Shown piece by piece: positions 1 to 12,841 of a DNA stretch of 64,000 nucleotides. The position numbers and the translations under genes were made by a program. The notes under the pieces were generated by a model, which was not told the DNA's origin, did no database searches, and saw nothing but the letters and a program-made list of their open reading frames with translations. Source of the DNA: Apophysomyces variabilis (taxonomy: Eukaryota > Mucoromycota > Mucoromycetes > Mucorales > Mucoraceae); the NCBI GenBank assembly GCA_002749535.1, contig MZZL01000380.1, positions 124,001 through 188,000 of the forward strand. The letters are read 5' to 3'. How positions within the stretch are numbered: position 1 is the first letter of the stretch; each line of letters opens with the position of its first letter.

Positions 1-19
1 TGACATCCTTTTTTTTTTA

Positions 20-92
20 CTTACCCCGAAGGGTAATCCTACCTAAAGGTATGGGCGGCGAGAGAGAGTCACGGCTTCCATGAGTGGCCGGT
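20..92 (+). repeat. GC-rich dispersed element, copy A (partial)
   Basis: This GC-rich stretch near the left edge matches, in inverse orientation, a segment at 26308-26372. The shared blocks in order are CTTACCCC(C)GAAGGGTA, TCC, GGGCGGC and TCCATGA. The rest is diverged. I see no internal Pol III box or coding potential in common, so the element class is unknown. Confidence 0.4.
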
Positions 93-768
93 TTTTGTGT
101 AACGCACTGCAGAGGACTTGAAGCGATGCAACACCTGGCGAGGACTTGGAAGCAGAAGATAATGGATAACACTGTGCATAAACAGACAAGATTTCTATTT
201 CACTTACCTAGTGGGGTGCAGAGAGCTTACTCACACAACCAAGGTGCTTCGGGACAGAGGTCATGCAGGCTAAAGGTTACAGAAGAGGGACATCAGTCAT
301 TCTGTACATATAATCCATTTGAAGTACATACCGGGGATATTTTGTATAACAGAGCCAAAGAGCCAAAAAGACGATGTCCCTTCGCTTTAAATAGTACGTG
401 ATAACTGAAATCAAAAATCACAGTCATGGATAAGAAATCGATGGATGTCTTATGAATGACAACAATTCAGAGATAAGACAACAATTCTCTCGAGAGTAAA
501 AATGGACTCAGTCTGATAGAAGGTGTGGAACATCTGTAGAAGAAATAAACCCTCTTCGTTCGTTTCTATACGTCATTGATGCTATCATATCCGTTTCTCT
601 CAGTTATGGCATCAGAAGCTGTCAGGGCAATGATATCCAGTTCCCGGTTCTTCTCAATTGTATTGCTTTACATTCCACTTTTATTTTCCCTGAATGTAGT
701 TATGTTCTACTTTTCTTCTATTTTATCTTAAACTTTGTCTATTAGGCAATCACAAAAGATTGGATTGC

Positions 769-1085
769 CACGGAATGAACGGTTATTATCTTGTCATGGA
801 TAGTGCACCCATCCATACACCAGTCAAGGTTAAGCAGTTGGTCAAAAAAAAAGAGGATACAAATGTCTCTATCTTCCTCTCGAGTCTCCCTTTCTCAACC
901 CAATAGAAGAGTTTTGGGCCAAAGTGAAGGCTAGGGTAAGAAAGGAGCCCTTACGAGTTGACAATAACCTTCAAGAGCGTATTGTTCAAGCAGCGCGAAA
1001 AGTAAAGCGCTCAGACTATCCAGGATGGATCAGACACTCTGAGAGCTTTTTTGTTAGATGCAAAAGTAGAAAACCACTTTTTTAA
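769..1085 (+). pseudogene. Tc1/IS630-type DDE transposase C-terminal relic, frameshifted
   Basis: About 105 codons of a DDE superfamily endonuclease (DDE_3, Tc1/mariner-IS630 group) can be read. The first part contains the second catalytic Asp in YYLVMDSAPIHTP. The second part contains the catalytic Glu in FLNPIEEFWAKVK and a typical C-terminus. The two parts lie in different frames; the shift falls at or just after a run of nine A residues near 843-851. The N-terminal half with the first Asp is not recognisable upstream, and 400-768 is full of stops in all frames. It is a dead remnant of a cut-and-paste transposase. Family assignment rests on the MDSAP and NPIEEFW motifs and is confident; the sub-family is not resolved. 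Confidence 0.75.
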
Positions 1086-1718
1086 ATAAATTCGTCTTGC
1101 TGTGGTTTGAAATAAACTATCTCTAAGTAGTGAACATGGACACGACTGTACGCAAAGAAGGGTAGTCTGACCGTAGATATTTTCATCCAATCATGCAAAA
1201 GCTTTTTTTGGATTCCGTAAAAACTTGAATCCCAGTCCGCAAATAAAAAATAGAAACACGCAGACAAATAGGAAAAACACGGTAAATGTTCCAACGTACT
1301 TAGCATAAAAACCTTCTTGTAACAGAATTAGGGCTTTAGTGGTACTTACCCATAACAATTAGCTTTGTTCAGTATAAAGAGACAGCTACATCCCTACCGC
1401 TTGTTTGGTCGTGAATAAAATATACCTAACGGTTCTAAGCGGATTTCTCATGGTCAACTTTGTAGCTGACTGGATGAAGTGTGCTTAATACTATTTAACA
1501 CAAAGCTTCGCTGTATAAATCCTGTCTTTGAACCCCAGTACATGGCCTTGGGCATTGCTGAGTGGTATATTTAGAATATCGTCCAATCATAAGCTCATAA
1601 GAGCGGGTTTAGTCGGTACGGGCTCTAACGTGATCTCAATCAAGCAACAAAAATTTTGCAGCTTACTTATTTGCACCCCTCTTCTCATTGAAACATCTGT
1701 GAATTTAACAAAGGGACA
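1086..1718. other. No gene seen
   Basis: AT-rich sequence between two transposon-type fragments. Short overlapping open frames occur on both strands but none shows a recognisable domain or splice pattern. Confidence 0.6.
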
Positions 1719-2138
1719 ATGCTTGACAACGTGTATGAATCGATGCAACAAGCTAGAGATGCCTGTCAGCAATATGCCAAGGCTAACGGCTTTGCTATGT
1801 ATACGGTCAGAAGCGATAAAATGAAACTGGTGATGGGATGCAGACATTACGGCCAGCCCCGTAGCCAAAAGAAAAGAGCAGAGAAGACCAATCCATCCAT
1901 GATCTTAGCTTTTGATGCCAGTGGAAAAGCAATCGATTCAATGGAAAACGCAATTCCAAAGAAATCAAGGAAAAGAGATTCACAAAGAAGCAACTGCCCG
2001 TTCTTCATAAAAGTGAAACGTATCAGTGTCAAGAGCACAGAGTGGAAAGTATGTTCCGTGTACGCCAAAGGCCATAATCACCCGGTGACACGAGATACTT
2101 TGGCTCCATCCTTCGATCATCAGGACCAAAGACATTGA
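1719..2138 (+). CDS. FAR1-type DNA-binding domain protein (MULE-derived fragment)
   Basis: A 139-residue frame opening at ATG 1719 reads like the FAR1/WRKY-GCM1 zinc-finger domain found in Mutator-like (MULE) transposases and proteins domesticated from them. Residues 5-45 contain the region ending GCRHYGQP. A Lys/Arg-rich linker follows at residues 47-90. The hallmark CPFFIKVKR ... WKVCSVYAKGHNHP lies at about residues 91-126, with Cys and His ligands in place. After CCATCC near 2108 the natural continuation (SIIRTKDIDSYERR) lies in another frame up to a possible donor at about 2199. The copy is therefore either frameshifted or a short protein. No MULE transposase catalytic core follows. It is probably a solo or broken TE gene; the DNA-binding call is confident, functionality is not. 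Confidence 0.55.
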   Translation: MLDNVYESMQQARDACQQYAKANGFAMYTVRSDKMKLVMGCRHYGQPRSQKKRAEKTNPSMILAFDASGKAIDSMENAIPKKSRKRDSQRSNCPFFIKVKRISVKSTEWKVCSVYAKGHNHPVTRDTLAPSFDHQDQRH

Positions 2139-2200
2139 TTCTTATGAGCGTAGAATGGGAGGTCACTCAGGCCTCCTTACAAGACAGAAAAAAGCCGGTA

Positions 2201-4283
2201 AGCTCTTTTTCCCCCTTCTTTTGCATAAGGCAGAAATTCACTCTTTGTTTGTTCAAGCAGCAACGCAATCAGACGTCTGGAAAGCAAGACATGGAAAGAT
2301 GTGTGCAACCTAATTCTGCTTTTGCAGATGCTAAAGTTTTTCATTATCCTGCAATCTCTAACACAAGAGCTTTGATGATGACATTGTTTTCCGCCCGTCT
2401 TCACCTCGTCATACGAAATCTCTATCAAATCGTGATTTCAGGTCTATGCATACCAGCAATTTCCTTTTCTTCAGACTAGCGCAACTGCCAAATCAGTACA
2501 TTTCGGGCAGTCGTTCCAATGTAACAAATAAATAGATAGATAAACCGCAATATAATAGATAAGATGGCATTTGCTATGGATGACAGAAAAAGTTGCTATT
2601 TTACGTAAATGAGGCGTCGAATACTATTCATCAAGTCTGACCCATACAATGTACGTTCTTACAGGCTTTTCAAAGGAGTCTGTAGGGTCATGGCTCGTTT
2701 TTATCTTTTTCGCGTACATGATCATACTGTTTATATAAAGATAGCTTACGCTGCTCTAAACAAACTTTAGGTCCTGGAAGGAAGCGAGCTTGCAATGAAA
2801 AGAAACAAATGTTTTCTAATATCAACAGCTCACTTATAGCAGAGGATCATGTTTTACTTCCCTACACTGCTGTGGCGGAATCGAATATATTCGAGTAGGG
2901 TAGAAATCTGTTCATAGTTAATACATATGATAAGAATTTGACGTATTTTTACTTATTGGGGAAAGAGTAAGCTTGTCTAATAGTAATATTTGGTGCGCCC
3001 GATGCAGGAAAGAAAATCAGTAACTCGATGATACATCAATGCATTACAGAGCATATGGATGAAATAGCACCTGGCACTATGGGAAGTGGTTCCTGATGTA
3101 CTGCTTTTCATTAAGCAAAGAAATAGTACATCAGGAACCAGAAATATCTCAACAGGAATTGATAGAGACCAGAAGGAACCCACATTTCCCATAGTGTGGC
3201 TAAGACTTAGAAGGGATAAAGGGAGAGAACTGTGCATAATCGACTAATAAAGCTTTCCAGCTACTGACTGGGAGGCAAAGAGTTGTCTTCCGCAAGCAAA
3301 GTGGTAAGGATAGAAGTCTTGTAGGCTAAAGGCGATATTCTCATCAGATATATACGATCTACAGTAGTTCAGTAGGCTACACTGCGCAGATTACTGCCAA
3401 AGAATAAAAAGAGTTACTGCTTCCGTTAAATAGTTCAATCAATGAGATCAACCAATCAGGTGCATTGATACGGGAAATCAATGAATGTTGCTGTAATCGA
3501 TAACAATGCGAAGCAAAGGCAACACTTACCCCTACTAAATAAAAGAATTCTAAAACAGAAAAAGGATGATTAAGATAGCATGCTCACAGTTAACTTCCAT
3601 ATACCAGTTACCTACCCAACCTGTTAATCTTTGCTACATCAATCCATCGAAGTAAGAAGCTACTACTTGTCCAGCTAACTGGTACTTGTTTCTCTAGCTG
3701 TACAATTAACATTAAGTTTTGTCTTGTTTTTGATTATTCTTCATTGTCGTGATTGTCCATATTTTGCTCTTTTCTTTTTTTTAAAGACAATAGATTCCGC
3801 CAAGGACCTGTTTCTCAACTAACAGCAATATGTAGTTATCTGAAGTAACACGCCATCGACGTCATGCGGTTCACATATTTCGTGCCGATATCATTTCATG
3901 CCTTATAATGGAAATTTAAACGAGAAAAAGTGTTGCATGATAGTGCAAGTGCATATCCATATGCAACTGATACCTTAAATTCTAAGCGCGATCAAAGGGA
4001 AAGAGCCCTAGATTGAGATAAATCGCTCGTTTCTGAAGAGCAATGGTTAGCCCGATATCTTTTCCTTCGAAGAAAGCAATTTGGCCTGGATTATCGTTTT
4101 TTCTTATGCACTTATGTCTTTTCTTTTTTTTTCTTCTTTTCTTTCCATCCAGATACATACAAGTTCGTAATCCGCAATTGAAAACAAATCAGGCTAAAGT
4201 AAACGTACACATATATGTACAAGAAATGGTTTGGTTTTGGGTCGTTGCAATCCGAATTGCTACTTTCTATGATTTGTATTATA
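2201..4283. other. Non-coding, TE-rich spacer
   Basis: No supported gene. It holds the nested foldback at 3075-3196 and otherwise AT-rich unique-looking sequence. Confidence 0.6.
3075..3196. repeat. Nested inverted repeat (foldback)
   Basis: Two concentric inverted repeats. The inner arms GGTTCCTGATGTAC (3088-3101) and its exact complement (3126-3139) are 14 bp and perfect, with a 24-nt loop. The outer arms CACTATGGGAA (3075-3085) and its complement (3186-3196) are 11 bp and perfect, and the similarity extends inward with a 2-nt offset. The whole could fold as one interrupted cruciform or hairpin. Confidence 0.85.
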
Positions 4284-4631
4284 CAGTAAGCGCGCGATAA
4301 AATTATACTCGCCGTCGGGCAGAAAACGCATAAGTTTATCGAGTGTATAATTTTTATTAAATTAAACATCCGCAGCTTGTAATATGCACCTATTGGCTAG
4401 TAGTGTGAGTTAATAAGAGCAGCTACTAATCAGATCAGAGAGATGATAGGAAATAGCATCTTTACTTATCAACGTGCTAAAAAGTTATTGCCTATCGATA
4501 TAAGTGTAGATACACGGCTGATTAGAGTAAGACTATTGTCTGAGTTGATCCGAGAAGATAAAGAAAGTCGATCCATAATAAATATATGGTTACTGAAGTA
4601 TTTTTTACACCATAAACTCACATTTAGCAGA

Positions 4632-5803
4632 ATGCATAACACAAGACAAGCTCAAAAAAAGTCGACGCTCTCAAACGCTCAAAGATTGGAAATATGTCAG
4701 TACGCAGAAGAAACAAAAAAGTCTCGGAAAGAAGTGGCTGAATGGGCATATAAAACTTTAAGGTTGAACAAGATCCCAACCCAGGCAGCCATTTCTACTA
4801 TGCTTAAGAAGAGAGCATCATACGAGGAAATGGACAAGATCCAGCTGAATTCCAAGAGGCAAAGAATCCCTGCTTTCCCTGAGTTAGAGAAATCTTTAGC
4901 TATGTGGATTGATCAGGCTGCAGAAAACAAAATCCCCATCAACTGCAGCGTCATAAAGGGGCAAGCCTTAAACTTTTCGAGGAAAATGGGGATCGATATC
5001 AGTAAATTCAGTTTTTCTGATGGTTGGATGACAAATTTCGAAAGACGGTATGGCTTTCATAGCCATAGTAGTCATGGTGCGGCTGGGTCTGTCGATCTTG
5101 AAAACGAAAGTATACAAGAAATGATAGCAGCAATCAAGGAAAAGATCCGTGGTTATAGTGCTTCTTGGGTTTACAATCTTGATGAAACTGGTCTTTTTTT
5201 CAGTCAAGTGCCAACTCAAACTATCTCTAAGGAGCCTATTGCTGACTTTGAAGCAAGATAAAAGACGTCTGACAGTAGTGCTAGTTGCAAATGCTGAAGA
5301 CTCTCATCGTCTACCCCCATTTTTTATTGGAAAAACTGAAAAGCCTAGATGCTTTAAGGGAAAGACAGGTATAATCCAAAGTATATAAACGATTGACATT
5401 GACTTAAGCCCAGGACAAGACCATGGATGCGAATACTATTGGAATTCAAAGGCTTGGATGGATAACACGATATTCCGCAAGGTCATGCGAAGACTTGATT
5501 TGGTGCTCGGCAGGCTTCACAAAGGGGAGAAGGTCTTATTGTTGGTCGACAACGCATCTTCTCATAAATTGACGCAAGAACTGAAAAACATCGAGATATT
5601 GCTTCCTCCCAACACTACCTCCAAACTACAGCCATTACACCAAGGCATTATTAAATCTTTCAAATCCTACTACAGGTAGGTAAAATTTGTATTATTTGAC
5701 CAATCATAATACTTCTTTAGAGCAATCCAGTACAGAGTTGCAGCCCTGCGATTCTCTGGATACACAAAAGGTACAATCATAGCTTTACGTAATTGGTTCT
5801 AAA
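4632..5803 (+). pseudogene. Pogo-family transposase, decayed (copy 1)
   Basis: Reading from ATG 4632 gives a pogo/Fot1-type transposase: CENP-B N-terminal HTH (about residues 1-60), a Tc5-type HTH (about 80-145) and a DDE_1 catalytic core. The first Asp is at 5181-5183 in YNLDETGLFF and the second at 5548-5550 in LLLVDNASSHK. The third position, normally LQPLDxGI, reads LQPLHQGI with a CAC codon at 5638-5640. A frameshift lies near 5245-5250. Two introns of about 43 and 44 nt (roughly 5369-5411 and 5678-5720) restore the family reading. The 3' end stops at 5803, much earlier than the longer tail of the second pogo copy. A possible left terminus CAGTAAGCGCGCG preceded by TA lies at 4283; no matching right end was found. 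The upstream in-frame extension from 4443 has no family support. Confidence 0.8.
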
Positions 5804-6328
5804 TATGCAACATTAATAGGATCGAACGTGCCGTACAACATATAGTTTGTACAATTAGTATAGGAATCACCTTTGCGATTGCAAAGCCCGTTTTTCCATC
5901 ACTTTGTAAAGAAAATCGACTAGGTTCTAGCCGCATGTGAAAGCATACTAAAACGCTTCAAAAGAGATTTTGACGTGACTATGAAGATACGTTTCAATGC
6001 TCCGCGTTTTTATCTCTGTCTCTGCGATATCCTCTTATTGCTTGATTTTAAGTTGACTGCAATAACTACTTTATTCTGATCTGTTTAATTGTGCGTGAGA
6101 TATATCCAAAGTGATCAATATTAATTATTGTTAGACTTTGATATACTCTTCTTTTTGCTTGTCCCTATTGATTAATGTGGCTGTGAAGAGATTGTCGATG
6201 CTTATTATTGGGTATCGTCTGCCTCTTTGAATACATTCGTTATGGTAACGAGTGGTTGCTCTAGCGTCGCGTCTAATACCGGACATTGCCAATATTGCTT
6301 TGTCCACGGTTCTCATGGCAACAAATGG
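5804..6328. other. No gene seen
   Basis: AT-rich spacer downstream of the pogo relic. A small perfect hairpin with stem CTTTGC/GCAAAG occurs near 5871-5888. Nothing else is supported. Confidence 0.55.
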
Positions 6329-6520
6329 CGGTTTCCCATACACTCAATCCGAAAATCAAGGTGATGCAGTTCGCCATGCCCTTAAAATCGGAACATCGAG
6401 GTTGTGCAGTTTCCCATGTTTTTTGTAAATCGGAGCATCGAGGTGGTGCAGTTCGCCATGCACGGCGAATGGGCGAAGTGTGGCCATGTACATGGACCTG
6501 GTGCAGTTCGGCACGGCACT
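6329..6520 (+). repeat. Degenerate tandem repeat, about 42-bp period
   Basis: The clearest two units start with AAATCGG at 6385 and 6427 (period 42) and carry CATCGAGGTKGTGCAGTT followed by YSCCATG. A third unit before them lacks 9 nt, a fourth (6329 on) and a fifth (near 6500) are more diverged. Four to five units are visible. The array is followed by a strikingly GC-rich stretch (about 6535-6612) in otherwise AT-rich DNA. Because 42 is a multiple of three, short frames stay open through it, but there is no other sign of coding. Confidence 0.7.
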
Positions 6521-6612
6521 GACATGAGACAGCCCTCGTGTCCCCACACGCCACCCCCGCACCAGCGCGCCGCACTTGCCCTTGCGCGCCACCTCCAGCC
6601 ACCCGGCTCCAG

Positions 6613-9600
6613 TCACAAACCCAACTACAACACTTGAAAATTATTATTGCCCTATTCCCCGCAATCTTTATTAATATCGAGGGATCAATTGAAACCAGGA
6701 CAATAATAAAACTTAACAGTCATTATTGGTTCTCAGGATCTTTATTATTAACGGGATCAAAGGACCAAAACGAAGGAAAAAAAAAGGGGAGGGAAAATGA
6801 AGACTAAACTATGACTAAACTAAAAACTAAACTATAATCTCGGCCAAAAGGCCTTAGAGAGGATAAGCAAAGAGAAAATTAACTTCACTTTACTTTGATC
6901 TCGGTCCAAAAGAGCCTTAATGTTACAAAGAAAGCGAAAAAGAAGCAGGAAATCATGTTCTTTTATACTTTTTGCTCTGTGACTGGCAAGTAGAACGGAC
7001 TTGTGGTTATCTCTCCTGTTTTTGAACAATTTACTGCAGTAGCACAGCCGATAGAACCTGTAGCAAGAAGTAGTGTTAACGTTATATGAAAACATCAATA
7101 AAAAAATTTGAAAAAAAATTAGTATACTACAGACATAACTGTTTTTGGTTTTGAAGAGAATTTGCATGGAATTACAACAAATGGGGAGGGGGGGAATGAA
7201 GCACATGCATTTATGCCGCCACGACGGACGAATGTCCAGTCTAATCAAAAACAGATCAGACATAGATTAGCATAAATCTAGGCTGCATCTCTAACCTGTA
7301 CGTGCTGTATTTCCTCTTTATCAAAGAGGGAAAAAGAAAGCAACCAAAATGAGTCTGTTTTATGCAATGTGGAATCGGATTGCATCTTCGTTAATGAGAG
7401 TCGAAATGCTGAATGTTCTGTAAAAGCAATTTTTAGCATCGGTTTCCGTAAAAGCAAAACAGAAACAGAGAAATAATGGACTACATCACTTTGGTCCCTG
7501 GAAAGCATGCATAAACGCGTCGATTTATGCATACTGAAACTTAAAACCATAGGCACCAGTAACGCGGCAACCATATACAATACGTAGCACTGTCCATCAA
7601 GTTTATAAGTTTTCCCCCTTTTGCACACAATAAAAAACTACTAGTTTTTTTTGTATATTCTGTACATTTTGGCTTACAATCAGGCAGCGCGTTGGTCAAT
7701 TACGAAATAGCAACAAGTCGCATTTCGCTCATTTCAAGCACATTGTTTGCCATAATTAGCTCCGCAAAACGCATTTGCACATGAGAAGCATAACATGCCG
7801 TTTTATATTGTGTTTATTAAAAGTTCTTTATTTGTGAAATCCATTTTATTCTTGTTTACGAACCGTCTTTTTCTCTTCTTTTAATGTTTGTACCTATATG
7901 TCGTACCATGGAGGGCTGCATAAACCTTGCGCGCGCTGTTATTTACAACGAGCCAATCGTATGGCAGGATAACATCGATGCAGAGAAGTAAGCAAACCAG
8001 ATGCCATTTACATCTTCAATCCAGTAAAAACGTTTGTTATAAAGCATTAATGTAATGCTGATATTCATCGTTCATACACCAAATGAAAAAAAAAAGCAAC
8101 ACAACTGCAGCACCGGTTAAAGATGCAGCATTTTGGCTTGAAATTAGCACTCCATTTCTGTTTCATTTGGCCATCACGCATTACCATAAACAAAGTATGG
8201 ATTCAACATTGCATTCTCATGAACATATAACGCAAAATACGAAGAATATGTGCAAATACGATACTCAAAGGTTATGTACTACCCTCTATTCGCAAGTGTT
8301 TATGCTGGTTACGCTTTGCGAATGGGGGAAGTCGCCGTCAGGGATGACCCTGCGAAATGAAGCCCTGGATTAAGAAATATGCAGTTACTGCATGAAAAAT
8401 ACTTTGTGTTATACTGTTGTTGGAAAGAAGTCAGAATGTGTTGCCAAAAGAGCCATAATTCGGTCGCCATTTGATATACATACTAAGAGGTTAGTCTATC
8501 TCCTTTCGTTCTATTGGAGGGCACGGATGAATATCAATGTATTTATTCATATGTTTTTGCAAGGTTCTTGCTTGTTTTTAGCGACCTATAACAGCAATAG
8601 GTAATGCCAATTATTTACCTGTGTATTGCTCGTGTTCCATTGGTAGATCTTGTCCTTTAGGAAACAAAAGCAACCCAAAGGCGATATTTCTGGATTGGAT
8701 CTATTACTTAACCAAAGAAATAGATGTCTACTTATCTATAAGCATAATTCATAAGTAGAGGCTCGTTTTCTTAGATTCACATATTTTATTAATTATCTGT
8801 AAACAGATGAAAAAACGGAAATAATTGGTCTTGCTAGTCAGCGTACCGTATTCCGTAGGAAGGATAATCTAGGCATCCCGGAAAAGAACGATCACAAACT
8901 TAGTTTCTTGATCTACTTGGCAATTTTGCACTGCAAAACACGTATTTGCATGGCTTTTGGTTAAATATGCGAGGCAATGGATCTTCCATGGTTTTGATTA
9001 GCTTTTGTTCTCTGTCCGGCCTACGGAAACCAGAGAATGATTGGATGAATTGATGGTTCGTGTTATTTTGCTGCATACGCTGCTAGGATGGTGTATTGAC
9101 AGTTTGCGACAAGCCCTTTAAATTAGCAATAGAATTGCAAGTAGCGTTGACAAAACATCATCAATGAATTTTTGCACATCGTACAAAATGACACAATTGT
9201 AGTCTACATCGTTTCAGAATACTTGTGTTTCCTTGCAATGTTAACAGTCTTTAATGCTTCTTACTTAAATCGTTTAATTTTTATATTACGATATGGATTT
9301 ACAATGTCTACATCATGCATTTACAAACTAGGCATGCAATTTCGACTGGAAAAAAAAAGCTTTAAGAATTCATCGATTGAACAAAGGCACTCAACGCTAA
9401 AGCATAGAAAATCAAACATAGCAGAGAAGATTTGGTACGAATTAATACCGAGAGCTTTTGAAAGGGACTATTGTTATACTAGGCTACAAATGCACTTCTC
9501 AATATTCAGGTTACCTTTTTGTTTCTGGTTTGTACGTTAAATAAAAGCAGACCTTACATGAACCTTATCCTGCAGGACGCCCCTTTTACCGTCCGTGCAC

Positions 9601-11574
9601 CTACTGAAACTAAAACTATAAGCGCCGATATTTTGGTGATCTATCTCCACGAAGCAAAGGAGTCCGCACGCAGCCTAACTATATACGTAACTGTTGCTAA
9701 TATGTTCGCATCACGGTGTGTTCCTTCCGTTCAGTCGTCCAAAATCATGTTAATACAGCTAAACAATGGAACTGTCTGAACTTTATTGTTGCTCATCCCT
9801 GACTGAATTAGCCATGTTGCCTTTGAATATCCATGAATCAAACTGGTTACCATCCTATATGGTTCTTTATGGATATGGTGCTTCGCTAAATGATAACACT
9901 GCTTTATTTTCTATGAAGCGGATCAATTGTGACAATAAAAGATATTTTGCACAAAGTACAGGGTACGGTTATAGAATTCTCATTGTTGGCTATATTCGTT
10001 TGAAATGGTTAAACCATGATATAACTACGTTGCAATGTTTATTGGCCTTCTTGGACATCCAACGCTATGTCACAGCTATCTAAATACAATATATTTGTTA
10101 AACGCAGTTGGTTAAAACAAAAAGAATGCCGAATCCGTTGTTTGACAAAGATATAATTGGTCTTAATGCGAGATTATCAAAAACATGCGATTACAGGGAT
10201 TATTTCTATGAATGTATTGTATAAGTGGCCGGATCAAGACATAAAGAGAATTGAAGGTATTGTAAGCTCAATATAGTATTACCGCACAAAAACAAGTAAT
10301 AAGCAACAGGTGCTACAGTCATTTATCTGGTCTGTTTTCTTTGTGTGTGTGTTTGTGTCAAAGAACGATATTAAAAGCGAAGAGAGCCAGTAATGCTCAC
10401 ATATAAAAATGATTTCTTTCTTTTCTCTTTTTCTACAGTGTTATTCTGCGTTTTTCTACTAAAACCATAAGCAATCAATGAATATTTTCTAATCAATTTG
10501 TAATGCCAATAAAGCTAAAACAATACATACAACTGTTTACAGAGTTGCTTTACCCCCCGATCAGTGGGGTGCGTTCGTTTCATTTTCCATGCCCTGAACG
10601 GCAGTAAGGTTCTGATAGGAGGTCACGTTCGTTATAAGTAAGTCTATCTTATGGGTCAAATTGCTGCTTGGCACATACCCTGATTTTAGCAATGTGATAA
10701 TCATTACCCCGTGTAGTAACGATGTATGTTATCAGATGGTGGATTCTAAATGCGGGCTAAAAAAAAAGCAAAAAGAAAGGAAGAAAACAATGGATATCAT
10801 TCAGAGCATTTAATATTGGAAATTGCTGCGAAGAATTTTGTCGAGCCATAATAAACAAAAAAAGACGTGGCTATGGAGAATTCTTTCGGGCAACCAACCG
10901 ATTTCGCAATCACTCGTACTATGGTATACCGTTTTTAGTTTGAATAGTTTTTATTTGTCCTGTATTATCGCAGTGATATAGCAAGACACTTTTCAATAGA
11001 GTAATTCCAGGAACCGAGCACCTGAGCAACTGGTTGTCAGAAAACGTTCCGTGGGACTTATTTCCGAGATTTTGCGATCCGAAGTTCCATGCGACACATA
11101 GCTTGAGTCAACTATAGTAATACCCATCGCACAAGATTGTTAAAGATCAATGAAGTTAACTGGATATATATAAAGAAATCCAAATACAACAGGCCACTAG
11201 TGAAATTGTTTCTAATCGTGAAATCAGATTTATAGTGTGCTGATCTGACAGAAGATTGGGAAAACTGAAGACCAGGACATTAGAAGCTTTGTTGCTAAGA
11301 TATTTGAAACTAATCCAATGGTAATGCTACGCTCAAAGGTATTTTAAAGATATTGCTGTGGCTTTTTTCTTTCTTAGAGTTTCGTCGCTGGTTGCCTTAT
11401 TTCGTCAGCAGGCTGAAGATTCCTTTACCCGCGCACTCCTTTAAAAAAATCTGTTCACTTCTTCAGATGATTGAACCTCCGCTAATTGATTATTCAGCAT
11501 TATAATGTTATAAAAACGATGATATCAATAGCAAGGTCAACGTATTATATTTTAATCCCTCTTTCTATTTCATA
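6613..11574. other. Gene desert of about 5 kb
   Basis: No open frame here shows a domain, a conserved motif or a credible exon chain. A short GACTAAACT-type direct repeat occurs at about 6800-6836. Several frames of 80-140 codons are compositionally like random AT-rich sequence. It may hold decayed transposons beyond recognition by eye, plus the upstream region of the oxidoreductase gene at 11575. Confidence 0.55.

Positions 11575-12841
<1,267 letters not shown>

Noticed and set aside
20..40. ACTTACC resembling the 5' end of U1 snRNA, here and at 26372 on the minus strand
   Set aside because: The following sequence has none of the U1 stem-loops or an Sm site that I could recognise.
3088..3139. 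Inner inverted repeat as ends of a tiny transposon
   Set aside because: The interior is only 24 nt and no flanking target duplication is visible; treated as foldback structure instead.
4443..4631. N-terminal extension of the first pogo frame
   Set aside because: Homology to pogo begins at ATG 4632; the extra 63 codons resemble random AT-rich sequence.
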